Positions 43,613-51,972 of a stretch of 58,990 nucleotides of DNA are shown piece after piece. Location: contig VRUD01000017.1 of the NCBI GenBank assembly GCA_019456305.1, positions 1 to 58,990 on the forward strand, in the 5' to 3' direction. The notes beneath the pieces were generated by a model, which worked only from the letters and a program-made list of their open reading frames with translations, ran no database searches and had not been told where the DNA came from. Within the stretch, counting starts at the first letter, position 1; each line of letters begins with the position of its first letter. This DNA is from Cytophagales bacterium. GTDB lineage: Bacteria > Bacteroidota > Bacteroidia > Cytophagales > VRUD01. The position numbers and the translations under genes were made by a program.

Positions 43613-44974
43613 ATGGCTTTACCAACTCAACAACGCGGCCAATGGGGTTCCAGCTTAGGTTTCATTTTGGCAGCTTCAGGATCAGCAGTAGGATTGGGAA
43701 ATATATGGAGATTTCCTTACATAACAGGTGAAAATGGCGGGGGAGCGTTTGTTCTTATTTACCTGCTATGTGTAGTTCTGATAGGAATACCCCTGTTATT
43801 CAATGAAATAGCAATGGGACGGCTTACCGGTAAAAATCCTATCGGCGCTTTTCAAAATTTAAAACCAAAAAGCGCCTGGGTGATCACAGGTTTGCTTTGC
43901 ATTTTAGCCTGTTTTTTTGTGATGAGCTACTACAGTGTGATCGCAGGCTGGACTATCGGTTATATCTACACTACACTCTTTAATATTGAAACTGATTTTC
44001 ATACATTTATTGCAACTCCTGAATATGTTATCCCACTTTTAGCAATATTTATTGTATTGACCATTCTTATTGTTGTGGGAGGAGTTGAAAAAGGTATAGA
44101 ACGCTGGTCTAAAGTGTTGATGCCGGTATTGCTGTTTTTAATTCTTGTTGTGATTGTCCGCAGTGTTACCTTAGATGGAGCTATGGAAGGAATCAAATAC
44201 TATCTTATTCCTGATTTTGGTAAAATAAATGGTAAAGTCGTATTGGCTGCGTTGGGGCAGGCATTCTTTTCCATGAGTGTAGGCTGGGGACTTATGATCA
44301 CTTATGGCTCTTACCTGCCTAAGACCCAAAATATTGTTTCAGCAGGTGTATGGATTGCTTTTGCCGATACTTCGGTGGCTCTTTTAGGCGGCTTGATGAT
44401 CTTCCCTGCAGTTTTTGCCCTTGGACTATCACCGGCACAAGGGCCAACATTAACTTTTGAAGTATTACCCAAAGTTTTTGAGGCAATGCCTTTTGGCAAC
44501 ATAGTAGGAGCGCTATTCTTTCTATTGCTTATGATAGCAGCGTTGACATCTTCCATTTCCATGTTGGAGGTACCTGTTTCTTATTTTGTTGATGAACATA
44601 AAACAAAACGAAAATATGCTGCGTGGATCGTTGGTGGTTTGGCTTTCGTATTTGGCTTACCTTCAGCGCTGTCACAGGGTTGTTCAGAAACACTTACAAA
44701 AATGTCCTTTTTAGGTAAGACGAGCTTCCTGGATATTATGGATCATATCTGGGGCACTTCTGTTATTACAATTATTTGCTTATTACTTAGCTTGTTTGCC
44801 GGCTGGGCAATAGATACAAAAAAGATAGTTTTTGAATTAAATATTGGCGCTCCGGTTTTTGGTAAGCCCCTGTTTGGTAAAATAACATTATCACACATTT
44901 GGGTATTTTTTATCAAAGTTATTTGTCCTCTGGTCATCGGTCTTGTCTTGTTGAATTTATTTGGAATTTTTTAG
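43613..44974 (+). CDS. Sodium-dependent symporter (NSS/SNF family)
   Basis: The 453-residue protein has about 11-12 helices. The family start is typical: RGQWGSSLGFILAASGSAVGLGNIWRFPY, with the sodium-binding unwound TM1 (GSAVGLGNIWRFP), and TM6 GWGLMITYGSYLP. It transports an amino acid or similar solute with Na+. The substrate cannot be inferred from sequence. Confidence 0.93.
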   Translation: MALPTQQRGQWGSSLGFILAASGSAVGLGNIWRFPYITGENGGGAFVLIYLLCVVLIGIPLLFNEIAMGRLTGKNPIGAFQNLKPKSAWVITGLLCILACFFVMSYYSVIAGWTIGYIYTTLFNIETDFHTFIATPEYVIPLLAIFIVLTILIVVGGVEKGIERWSKVLMPVLLFLILVVIVRSVTLDGAMEGIKYYLIPDFGKINGKVVLAALGQAFFSMSVGWGLMITYGSYLPKTQNIVSAGVWIAFADTSVALLGGLMIFPAVFALGLSPAQGPTLTFEVLPKVFEAMPFGNIVGALFFLLLMIAALTSSISMLEVPVSYFVDEHKTKRKYAAWIVGGLAFVFGLPSALSQGCSETLTKMSFLGKTSFLDIMDHIWGTSVITIICLLLSLFAGWAIDTKKIVFELNIGAPVFGKPLFGKITLSHIWVFFIKVICPLVIGLVLLNLFGIF

Positions 44975-44992
44975 TATTAATTTTACAAAATT

Positions 44993-45205
44993 ATGGTCAC
45001 TAATTCAAAGATGTTGAAAGCGATACAAAATTATTTCGGAGATAAAGCACGGTTACAACATATACTTGATGCAATTTGCGAAATAGAAAATTATGTTAAA
45101 GGGGTTTCAATAGATGAATTCGTTTCCAATATTAAAACAAGGTTTTATATTTATATTAATTATTCTTTTTTGATTAAAAAATACTATGTATTTGGATATT
45201 ATTAA
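44993..45205 (+). pseudogene. Truncated HepT-like (DUF86) remnant
   Basis: The first 45 codons resemble HepT/DUF86 HEPN toxins (ARLQHILDAICEIENYVKGVSIDEFVS). The frame then shifts into a hydrophobic tail, with no RX4-6H/Y active site. Intact members have about 110 residues. No nucleotidyltransferase partner lies next to it. It overlaps the next gene by 20 bp. Confidence 0.6.
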
Positions 45206-45524
45206 TGTAGTTTTTTCAGCCACTATTCTTTTAGCTTTAATTTGGTTTGCATGGTGGTTGAGAGGAAAGTTTGATAAAATTGATAATAATACGATTATTA
45301 ATCTTACATCTTTTAATCCTTTAACAAAAAGCGAAGTAGAACGTTTGGTGATATATGTTAAAGTATGTCAGGAAGGAAAGCGGCTTTTAGAATATGAAGA
45401 GGCAAAAGATTTTGATCAAATAGCTCAAAAAATAAAAGAAGAAAGAAGTGATGATGTGGGTGCCATATTAATTGCCGGTGTTGCAGGTTTAGCTTTAGGA
45501 GCATATCCAACTGCAAGTGAATAA
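45186..45524 (+). CDS. Small membrane-anchored protein, unknown
   Basis: The 112-residue protein has one N-terminal transmembrane helix (about 8-26), then a charged helical region (KSEVERLVIYVKVCQEGKRLLEYEEAKDFDQIAQKI) and an Ala/Gly-rich end. I do not recognise the family. It lies 22 bp before the helix-hairpin-helix gene. Confidence 0.55.
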   Translation: MYLDIINVVFSATILLALIWFAWWLRGKFDKIDNNTIINLTSFNPLTKSEVERLVIYVKVCQEGKRLLEYEEAKDFDQIAQKIKEERSDDVGAILIAGVAGLALGAYPTASE

Positions 45525-45546
45525 CTGACTACTTTCAGGAAAATAA

Positions 45547-46746
45547 GTGAAAAAAATAAAATTTTGGATCCGTAATTACTTTTCCTTCACACAAAGAGAA
45601 ACCAACGGTTTTATTATTTTAAGTATTTTAATGGCGCTGTTACTTGTAGCGCCACTGTTGTATAAAAGCTTTATTGGCAGGCAATATAATAACCTTTCGG
45701 ATCAAAAATTATTGGATAGCCTTGTTGCTAAAATAGATCCAGGATCAATTTCACCGGACGGTAAAATTAGCAGCGATCCTTATACTTCAGCAGGCAAAAA
45801 AGTACTTTTTAAATTTGATCCCAACACCGTTTCTTATGATGCTATGAGGCAATTAGGGATGAGTGATCTGATAGCAAAAAGGATCATCAAATTTAGAAAC
45901 AAAGGCGGCAGATTCGTTACCAAAAAAGACCTGCAAAAAATTTATGACCTCCCTGAATTATTATTTTATCAATTAGAAGTTTATATCGTGTTACCGGAAT
46001 TAACAGCCCGTAATGCCTCGAATTTTCTAAACAATGAGTCACCCGTTAACCTCACTGATGAAACATTTGATATTGATGCAAACCTTGATAGAGACAAAGT
46101 CTCTAAGGAGGCAAACAAACCCTTCGATTTTGATCCAAACACTGTTTCTTATTACGAAATGAGACAGTTAGGAATGAGCAGCCTGATAGCCAACAACATA
46201 ATTAAATACCGGAATAAAGGCGGCAGTTTTAAAGCTAAAAAAGATCTTCAAAAAATTTACGACTTCCCTGAAACACTTTTTTCTCAATTAGAAAAATACA
46301 TCACGCTACCCGAAAAGATAGAAAGATTCAACATCAATATAGCTGATACGGTACAGCTCCAGCGGATTTACGGAATTGGAACAATTTTATCCAATAAAGT
46401 TATCAAATTCAGAGATAAATTGGGGGGATTCGTTTCACTTGATCAGTTAAGAGAAGTTTATTATGGGCGTGATTCTATAGCAGCGCTAGCAGCGCTGAAA
46501 GCACTTTTAAAATATGCTTATATAGCAGATAATTTTATTCCAAAGAAAATACTGATAAATAGCGCAGCTATTGATAAACTAAGCCGGCATCCTTATGTTT
46601 CTTATAAGCTGGCAAGAACGATTGTAGATTACAGGAAACAACATGGAGTTTTTGAATCTGTAAAGGCAGTAAAAAACATCAAAGTACTATCAGAAGAGCA
46701 ATTTGAAAAGTTGGCGCCTTACTTGTCAGTTGATCCCGTTAGATAA
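45547..46746 (+). CDS. Helix-hairpin-helix (ComEA-like) membrane protein
   Basis: The 399-residue protein has a transmembrane anchor near residues 20-38 and four HhH units. Two of them, around 95-145 and 195-245, are nearly identical in sequence (each has FDPNTVSY, RQLGMS, FRNKGG or YRNKGG, and KDLQKIYD). The third (about 262-310) and fourth (about 340-395) are more diverged. The domain is found in ComEA and in DNA-binding proteins. A function in DNA uptake or binding is plausible, but no other competence genes are seen. Confidence 0.8.
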   Translation: MKKIKFWIRNYFSFTQRETNGFIILSILMALLLVAPLLYKSFIGRQYNNLSDQKLLDSLVAKIDPGSISPDGKISSDPYTSAGKKVLFKFDPNTVSYDAMRQLGMSDLIAKRIIKFRNKGGRFVTKKDLQKIYDLPELLFYQLEVYIVLPELTARNASNFLNNESPVNLTDETFDIDANLDRDKVSKEANKPFDFDPNTVSYYEMRQLGMSSLIANNIIKYRNKGGSFKAKKDLQKIYDFPETLFSQLEKYITLPEKIERFNINIADTVQLQRIYGIGTILSNKVIKFRDKLGGFVSLDQLREVYYGRDSIAALAALKALLKYAYIADNFIPKKILINSAAIDKLSRHPYVSYKLARTIVDYRKQHGVFESVKAVKNIKVLSEEQFEKLAPYLSVDPVR

Positions 46747-46785
46747 ATAGCTGCCGTTGTATTTTTGAATGAAATTCCCTATTAA

Positions 46786-47115
46786 TTACAAAAACTCAAG
46801 TCTGTTTTCCATTTCTTTTTGATCAATAATATCATATAGTAATTCCAATTTCCTTATTAAATCTCCAATGCTATATTTTTGTTGATGGACATAAATTATT
46901 CCTTTATGCTTATATTTCGTTGCCATAGTAAGAAAATCTACATCATGTGTTACAATAACTAAATTATTTTTTTTTGCATAATCAAGCTGTTCGTCATCAC
47001 TAAGCCCAAGATTATTAGCATCTCTTGCTGAAAAGACATTAACACCTCTTCTTTTTAGACCATCAGAGATAGCTATATTGACACCTTCGTTTGTATAAAA
47101 TGTAATCTTAATCAA
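46786..47115 (-). CDS. DUF5615 PIN-like protein (toxin)
   Basis: The 109-residue PIN-like protein contains FYTNEGVNIAISDGLKRRGV and then NLVIVTHDVDFLTMA, the acidic core of the DUF5615 group. It overlaps the DUF433 gene by 8 bp on the same strand. The two families usually occur as a pair and are classed as a type II toxin-antitoxin-like unit. The nuclease role is inferred. Confidence 0.82.
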   Translation of the reverse strand: MIKITFYTNEGVNIAISDGLKRRGVNVFSARDANNLGLSDDEQLDYAKKNNLVIVTHDVDFLTMATKYKHKGIIYVHQQKYSIGDLIRKLELLYDIIDQKEMENRLEFL

Positions 47116-47410
47116 CGAACTCTTTTATGATCGATGGGTGTTTTTTTATTATTTTTTTTATTGTTTCTTTTTCCTCTCTTATTTTCTTTTTAAAATAAGA
47201 AATGTTTTCATAATAATAAGATAGTGCACCGTGTATCTGTTCCAAATTTAGATGAGGGTGGGCATCTATAATCTGGTCAGGAGTAAGCCCTAGCTTGTCA
47301 TATTCTATTGCAATATCTATTACTCTTATCCTGGTTCCGGAAATAATAGGACTACCCTTGGAAATGCCGGGATCATTAACAATGTAAGGATGTTTGGAAT
47401 TTAATCTCAT
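47108..47410 (-). CDS. DUF433 protein (antitoxin partner)
   Basis: From the ATG at 47410 the product has 100 residues: HPYIVNDPGISKGSPIISGTRI, the DUF433 motif, and a VIDIAIEYDKLGLTPDQII winged-helix-like segment. The frame extends upstream to 47515, but that part lies in a palindromic repeat and is not conserved. It precedes the DUF5615 gene with an overlap and is probably the antitoxin/DNA-binding partner. Confidence 0.82.
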   Translation of the reverse strand: MRLNSKHPYIVNDPGISKGSPIISGTRIRVIDIAIEYDKLGLTPDQIIDAHPHLNLEQIHGALSYYYENISYFKKKIREEKETIKKIIKKHPSIIKEFVD

Positions 47411-47505
47411 ATTTAATAATAGTGGAAAAAAACGCGAATAAGAAAAACCCTTAGAAGTGAGCGGCGCTTCAATAGAGATAGGCGCTCCTGAAACCAGGAT
47501 GATGG

Positions 47506-47572
47506 ATGAAACCACTAATTACACGAATTACACAAATTAAATTAGTGTAATTCGTGTAATTAGTGGTTTCAT
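47506..47572. repeat. Perfect 28-bp-arm palindrome of the CCACTAATT family
   Basis: Bases 47506-47533 are exactly the reverse complement of 47545-47572, with an 11-base A/T spacer. The arms contain ACCACTAATT, ACACGAATT and ACAC. It is the most complete copy of a family seen in pieces at 1078-1214, 21582, 22012 and 32255. It lies between two operons and has no T-run, so a terminator role is not convincing. Confidence 0.85.
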
Positions 47573-47632
47573 TTTCAGATTTAAATTGGACCCGAAGTCA
47601 CCGCCCATTTCAGAGAGATAATATTTATTTAA

Positions 47633-47722
47633 GGGCATCTCTAAAAACTCCGCTTAACCCTTCTCCATTCAGGAGAAAGGCAGGGTTGAGGTGTAATCCC
47701 GAGTGCTCGGGAAGATATGCCC
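47633..47722. mobile_element. 90-bp MITE-like element, copy 2 (damaged)
   Basis: It begins GGGCATCTCTAAAAACT as at 34051 and ends AGATATGCCC. It is exactly 90 bp like the other copy. The right end has been altered by a TCCCGAGTGCTCGGGA palindrome (47697-47712), so that the inner inverted repeat is lost. The core carries a CCTTCTC...GAGAAAGG hairpin. Confidence 0.7.
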
Positions 47723-47752
47723 TTAAAAAAGATAACTTTTTCAACGTGATAC

Positions 47753-48382
47753 TTAAGTTCCGGATTCCCAGTCAAAATCCTTTTCTCCGGCTTCAACCTT
47801 TACGTCAAGTGTATTTTCATCGGGGGGTATGGGGCATAATTTTTTGATGTTATAGACACAATTAGGATTAAAGGCATTGTTAAAATCAATTTCGCCTTTT
47901 TCAGCATCCTGAATGCTCCATTGAATATACCTGCCGCCTCCAAACGTTTCCTCCCCGTTGGACAGGTCTCTGAAAGGTACGAACAGATAATTTGCCCACT
48001 TAGCTTTCTGAGCCAACTTAGGATCCTGATAAGCAAAAAGCTTACAATCAACGCCATTGATCTTAAAAGAAATTACTCCATGCTTAACATACAAAGATGA
48101 CTTGCCGGTAGAGCCTGTCATCATAAAAGGAGGCTGGTTCTTCAACTTTTTATATTCTCCTTTTATTTTATATTCAGCTGTCACAGCAAAATAGGCTAAA
48201 TGTTCAAAATTACTTTTCCGCTCTTTAGAAAGCGGAGAGCCCTTGTCGCTTTTGAAAAAAACATCTTTCTTGTTTCTTAATTTTTCAATTTGCTTAACGT
48301 AATCATCTTGTGCAAAGTTATTATTGCTATATAATAAGGCGCACAACGTAATGAATACCGAGAGTTTAGTGATTTTTTTCAT
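47753..48382 (-). CDS. Secreted DUF1684-domain protein
   Basis: The 209-residue protein has a signal peptide (MKKITKLSVFITLCALLYSNNNFA). The DUF1684 domain runs from about residue 40 to the end and contains VPFRDLSNGEETFGGGRYIQW, NPNCVYN, CPIPPDENTLDVKVEAGEK. The family is of unknown function. It may have a promoter with TATATTTG (minus strand, 48485-48492). Confidence 0.85.
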   Translation of the reverse strand: MKKITKLSVFITLCALLYSNNNFAQDDYVKQIEKLRNKKDVFFKSDKGSPLSKERKSNFEHLAYFAVTAEYKIKGEYKKLKNQPPFMMTGSTGKSSLYVKHGVISFKINGVDCKLFAYQDPKLAQKAKWANYLFVPFRDLSNGEETFGGGRYIQWSIQDAEKGEIDFNNAFNPNCVYNIKKLCPIPPDENTLDVKVEAGEKDFDWESGT

Positions 48383-48707
48383 AATGCTTTTATTTTCTGA
48401 TTATTAAATAACCCACGCACAACCTATACTCCCGCCTGCCCCGATCCTCTCGGGGAATGCCCGGGGGATAAATTTTGTGCGGTGCAAATATAAAAAAAAA
48501 GTTATAAAAAAACAATAAATGAGTTTTTTTTTAGATATTTGAAAATAAATATTTTTGCAAACAATAATATCCTGGTTCAAAACCTGATTAGTGGTGGGTT
48601 GCAATTATAAAAAACTAACTAACCAAAACCAGTAACCAACTAACTAAAACTATTAACTAATAAACCAATAACTGAATTTTTAATGATCTTTAATTAAGTG
48701 ATATTGG
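48383..48707. promoter_or_regulatory. Divergent gap between DUF1684 and purD
   Basis: The 325-bp gap holds a CCCGCCTGCC/CGGGGATA hairpin near 48430-48470, a minus-strand TATATTTG (48485-48492) probably serving the DUF1684 gene, and a plus-strand TATTTTTG (48550-48557) for purD. A run of AACTAACCAA-type degenerate repeats lies at 48610-48670. The promoter calls are weak because the -33 boxes are not clear. Confidence 0.4.
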
Positions 48708-50072
48708 ATGAATATTTTAGTCCTCGGCTCAGGGGGCAGGGAGCATGTTCTTGCCTGGAAGCTATTGCAAAGCAGAAAATTTCACGCTGCAGGTGACCAC
48801 GCGGAAGGTGGTAAAAAACTGTTCGTAGCTCCGGGTAATGCCGGCACGCAACAAATAGCTCAAAACATCTCAATTGATGTAAATGATTTTGAGAAAATTG
48901 CCTCTTTTTCAAAGCAAAACGATATTGATATGATCGTTGTTGGACCGGAAGCGCCTTTGGTTGAAGGAATTTGGGATTATTTTAATGATAATGATGATTT
49001 GAACAATATTAATATTATTGGTCCAAGTAAACTAGGCGCGCAATTGGAAGGAAGTAAGGATTTTGCCAAAAATTTCATGCGTAAATATGGCATACCAACG
49101 GCAAAGTCTAAAACTTTCACGAAGGACTCTTTACAGGAGGGATTGGAATATATAGAATCGCATGATGCATGGCCCCGCCAACTGGCGGGGCATATCGTAT
49201 TAAAAGCAGACGGATTAGCTGCTGGCAAAGGGGTGATCATTGCAGATTCGATCCATAGTGCAAAAAGAACATTTAAAGAAATGCTCACCAATGAAAAGTT
49301 TGGCAAAGCAAGCGCTAAAGTGGTAATAGAGGAATATCTTGATGGCATAGAGGTGTCTGTCTTTGCGATCACAGATGGACGCAGTTATAAGCTGCTGCCG
49401 GAAGCTAAGGATTATAAGCGTATTGGTGAGGGAGATACTGGGCCGAATACGGGTGGTATGGGCGCTGTTTCACCGGTACCATTTGCTGATAAAAATTTTA
49501 TGAGCAAAGTTACAGAGCGGATTGTTGATCCGACTATAGAGGGACTGCAGCAGGAAAATATTGATTACTGCGGCTTCATTTATTTTGGTCTGATGAACGT
49601 AAACGGTGATCCTTACGTTATTGAATATAATGTAAGACTTGGCGACCCGGAAGCCGAAGTGGTTTTACCAAGAATAAAAACAGACCTTATGGATATTTTT
49701 TATGCTGCAGCTGAAAACAGGTTAAGTGAAATTAATATTGAATTTGATGAGCGAACCGCTGCTGCCGTTATGTTAGTATCAGAAGGATATCCGGGGAAAT
49801 ATTTAAAAGGAAAAGAAATTACAGGCCTTGAAAGAATGACGAATGACGAATTACGAATTACGAATAATTCTTCATTCGTAATGGCTTTTCATGCAGGTAC
49901 TACAACGAATGGCAACGGCAAGGTGATCACAAACGGGGGAAGAGTATTGGCGTTATCAGCCTTGGGTTCAAATATGAAGGAAGCGCTGCATCTCTCTAAT
50001 GCAGCGGCAGAAATGATTGACTGGGAAGGTAAATATTACAGGAAAGATATAGGATTTGATTTGACAAATTAA
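48708..50072 (+). CDS. purD: Phosphoribosylamine-glycine ligase with repeat inserts
   Basis: This is the second step of purine synthesis. The 454-residue product has the GARS N-terminal motif ILVLGSGGREHVLAWKL, APGNAGTQQIAQN, GPEAPLVEGIWD, ATP-grasp segments ADGLAAGKGVIIA, and GGMGAVSP. The family length is about 425-430. The additional residues come mainly from two palindromic inserts: DAWPRQLAGH (about 151-160) before the GARS grasp loop, and a stretch near residues 379-391 in the C-terminal domain. Key catalytic segments are not interrupted, so it should be active. Confidence 0.95.
   Translation: MNILVLGSGGREHVLAWKLLQSRKFHAAGDHAEGGKKLFVAPGNAGTQQIAQNISIDVNDFEKIASFSKQNDIDMIVVGPEAPLVEGIWDYFNDNDDLNNINIIGPSKLGAQLEGSKDFAKNFMRKYGIPTAKSKTFTKDSLQEGLEYIESHDAWPRQLAGHIVLKADGLAAGKGVIIADSIHSAKRTFKEMLTNEKFGKASAKVVIEEYLDGIEVSVFAITDGRSYKLLPEAKDYKRIGEGDTGPNTGGMGAVSPVPFADKNFMSKVTERIVDPTIEGLQQENIDYCGFIYFGLMNVNGDPYVIEYNVRLGDPEAEVVLPRIKTDLMDIFYAAAENRLSEINIEFDERTAAAVMLVSEGYPGKYLKGKEITGLERMTNDELRITNNSSFVMAFHAGTTTNGNGKVITNGGRVLALSALGSNMKEALHLSNAAAEMIDWEGKYYRKDIGFDLTN
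49172..49191. repeat. In-frame palindrome 1 in purD
   Basis: Two 9-bp arms, GCCCCGCCA and TGGCGGGGC, flank AC. The palindrome encodes the extra WPRQLAG peptide, which I do not recognise from normal PurD sequences. It is of the same CCCCGCC/GGCGGGG type as 35943-35959. Confidence 0.7.
49834..49882. repeat. In-frame repeat 2 in purD
   Basis: Three ACGAATTACGAAT-like direct units are followed by ATTACGAAT (49857-49865) and the reverse complement ATTCGTAAT (49874-49882). It encodes RMTNDELRITNNSSFVMA in place of a short family loop before FHAGT. Confidence 0.65.
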
Positions 50073-50083
50073 GCGAAACAATT

Positions 50084-51091
50084 ATGGGATGTAATACATG
50101 TTCATCAGGTGGTGCCTGTCACACAGTAACGGGTTGCAATAACAATGGGGGTTGCTTAACAGGCGGATGCAATAAAATGAATGTATTTGACTGGCTTGGC
50201 AATATGGATTATGCTTACGGTCCTGATACTTTTAATATTGTTGAGGTTCGTTTTAAAGGAGGCAGAAAGGGGTATTACCACAATGCCAATGATCTTGAAT
50301 TGGTGACAGGTGATGCTGTGATTGTAGAGGAACAGAAAGGTCATCACTTTGGATTTATCTCTTTACAGGGAGAGCTGGTAAGGTTGCAGATGAAGAAAAA
50401 GAAAATTTCAGAAACTGATGATCTAAGAATTATTTATCGTCAAGCTTCTGAAAATGAGATAGAAAAATATAAACAAACACAGGAAAGGGAACTTTCCTGT
50501 CTGTTCAGAACAAGGGAGATCATCAAAGATTTGGGACTTGAAATGAAATTGTCAGACATAGAATTTCAGGCCGATAATACCAAAGCCATATTTTATTATT
50601 CTGCAGAAGAAAGGGTTGATTTCCGGGAATTAATCAAAATGCTCGCTGCCGAATTCAATATTCGTGTTGAAATGCTGCAGGTTAGCCTGAGGGTGGAAGC
50701 TGGAAGGTTGGGAGGTATAGGAGATTGCGGAAGAGAATTATGTTGCTCTACCTGGCTGACCGATTTTCAATCTGTTTTCACAACAGCAGCCCGTTACCAA
50801 AATCTTTCACTCAATCCAACCAAACTGGCAGGCCAATGCGGTAAACTTAAATGCTGTTTAAATTATGAATTAGAGACTTATATGGAGGCTCTTAAAGAAA
50901 TACCAACGGTTGAAGAACCATTATTAACGAAAACAGGAGAAGCCCAGCTCCAGAAGACTGATATATTTAGAAAAATCATGTGGTTTGCTTTTGAAAATGA
51001 AAATACCTGGCACCCGATCACTACTGATAGGGTAAATGAAATAATGCAGATGAATAAGAAAGGAGAAAAGCCGGGATCATTAAGCGCATAG
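50084..51091 (+). CDS. PSP1-domain protein (RicT/YaaT-like)
   Basis: The 335-residue protein has a Cys-rich N-terminus (GCNTCSSGGACHTVTGC) and the PSP1 domain. Motifs GGIGDCGRELCCSTWL and KLAGQCGKLKCCLNYE are typical of RicT, which carries Fe-S clusters in Bacillus. In Bacteroidota this gene commonly precedes gldH, as here. Its function in this phylum is not established. Confidence 0.88.
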   Translation: MGCNTCSSGGACHTVTGCNNNGGCLTGGCNKMNVFDWLGNMDYAYGPDTFNIVEVRFKGGRKGYYHNANDLELVTGDAVIVEEQKGHHFGFISLQGELVRLQMKKKKISETDDLRIIYRQASENEIEKYKQTQERELSCLFRTREIIKDLGLEMKLSDIEFQADNTKAIFYYSAEERVDFRELIKMLAAEFNIRVEMLQVSLRVEAGRLGGIGDCGRELCCSTWLTDFQSVFTTAARYQNLSLNPTKLAGQCGKLKCCLNYELETYMEALKEIPTVEEPLLTKTGEAQLQKTDIFRKIMWFAFENENTWHPITTDRVNEIMQMNKKGEKPGSLSA

Positions 51092-51232
51092 CGCTTTAGT
51101 TATTAGTTTATTAGTTTTTAGTTATGGTTGATTGGTTACTTGTTTTAGTTTTTTGGTTTATCAAAACTAATGACAATTGATCTAAAATTAACAAACTAAA
51201 ACCAAAAACTAACAAACTAATAACCATTATCG
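51092..51232. repeat. Inverted AACTAAAACC-type repeats before gldH
   Basis: The 141-bp gap has TTATTAGTTTATTAGTTTTTAG near its start and AAAACCAAAAACTAACAAAC near its end, which are partial inverted repeats with loose matching. It resembles the repeats at 48610-48670. No gene or clear promoter was seen. Confidence 0.5.
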
Positions 51233-51712
51233 GTGAATTATTATAAATATCTGTTACCCATATTATTAGCCTTCACTGCTTGCGATAAAAACCGTATTTA
51301 TGAGCAAAACGTTGAATTGACTAATGAAGGCTGGTATGTTGATTCGGTGCTTACATTTGGTTTTAATATCCAGGATACAAGCCTAAGGTATAATATCTAC
51401 TACAACATTCGTAACGCGAATACATACCCCTATTATAATCTTTATACCCGGTATTATTTAGAAGATTCAGTTGGTTCAACCCTTTCAACTTATCTGCATG
51501 AAATGTTTTTGATGGATGCGAAAACAGGCAGACCGTTAGGTTCCGGTATTGGCGATATATATGATCATCAATTCGAATTACTCCATGATCTTAAATTTAA
51601 TGCTGCCGGCACATACAAAATAATCTTAAAGCAATACATGCGTAAAGACCCGTTGCCTGGTATATTAGCGGTTGGTATTAGGGTAGAAAAGAAATTGACA
51701 GTTGACAAGTAA
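51233..51712 (+). CDS. gldH: Gliding motility lipoprotein GldH
   Basis: The 159-residue lipoprotein starts at GTG 51233. The signal LLPILLAFTAC places the Cys at about residue 17. Family features include a YxN-rich start, GWYVDSVLTFGF, YNIYYNIRNANTYPYYNLY and FNAAGTYKIILKQYMRKDPLPGI. GldH is required for gliding in Flavobacterium johnsoniae and is part of the gliding/type IX secretion apparatus. It follows the PSP1 gene, its usual neighbour. Confidence 0.9.
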   Translation: MNYYKYLLPILLAFTACDKNRIYEQNVELTNEGWYVDSVLTFGFNIQDTSLRYNIYYNIRNANTYPYYNLYTRYYLEDSVGSTLSTYLHEMFLMDAKTGRPLGSGIGDIYDHQFELLHDLKFNAAGTYKIILKQYMRKDPLPGILAVGIRVEKKLTVDK

Positions 51713-51804
51713 AAAGTAAAAAGGAAAAAGGAAAAAGTGAATTTATACTTTTTACTTTTTACTTTTTACTTGACGATTAACAGTTGACAAATTAGTTACT
51801 TGCT

Positions 51805-51955
51805 CCAAGTGGGGCTCCGAATGAAGATTGCCATAGTCCCCTATTGGGAGCCCGACTCTCGGAGTCCCACTCCAAGTGGGGCTCCGAATAAAGGATTGCC
51901 AATCCCTTGATTGGGAGCCCCACGGGAAGTGGGACTCCCATAAGTGGGACTCCCA
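51805..51955 (-). repeat. 151-bp long repeat, copy 2 (inverted)
   Basis: This is the exact reverse complement of 32524-32674, about 19.1 kb away. It lies 92 bp after gldH and 18 bp before the duplicated sensor-gene start. The 51713-51804 stretch before it holds AAAAAGTAAAAAGG-like repeats only. Confidence 0.9.
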
Positions 51956-51972
51956 TTAGCAATTTTTGCCTA

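Noticed and set aside
47506-47572. Rho-independent terminator
   Set aside because: The stem is AT-rich and no T-run follows on either strand; it belongs to a dispersed repeat family.
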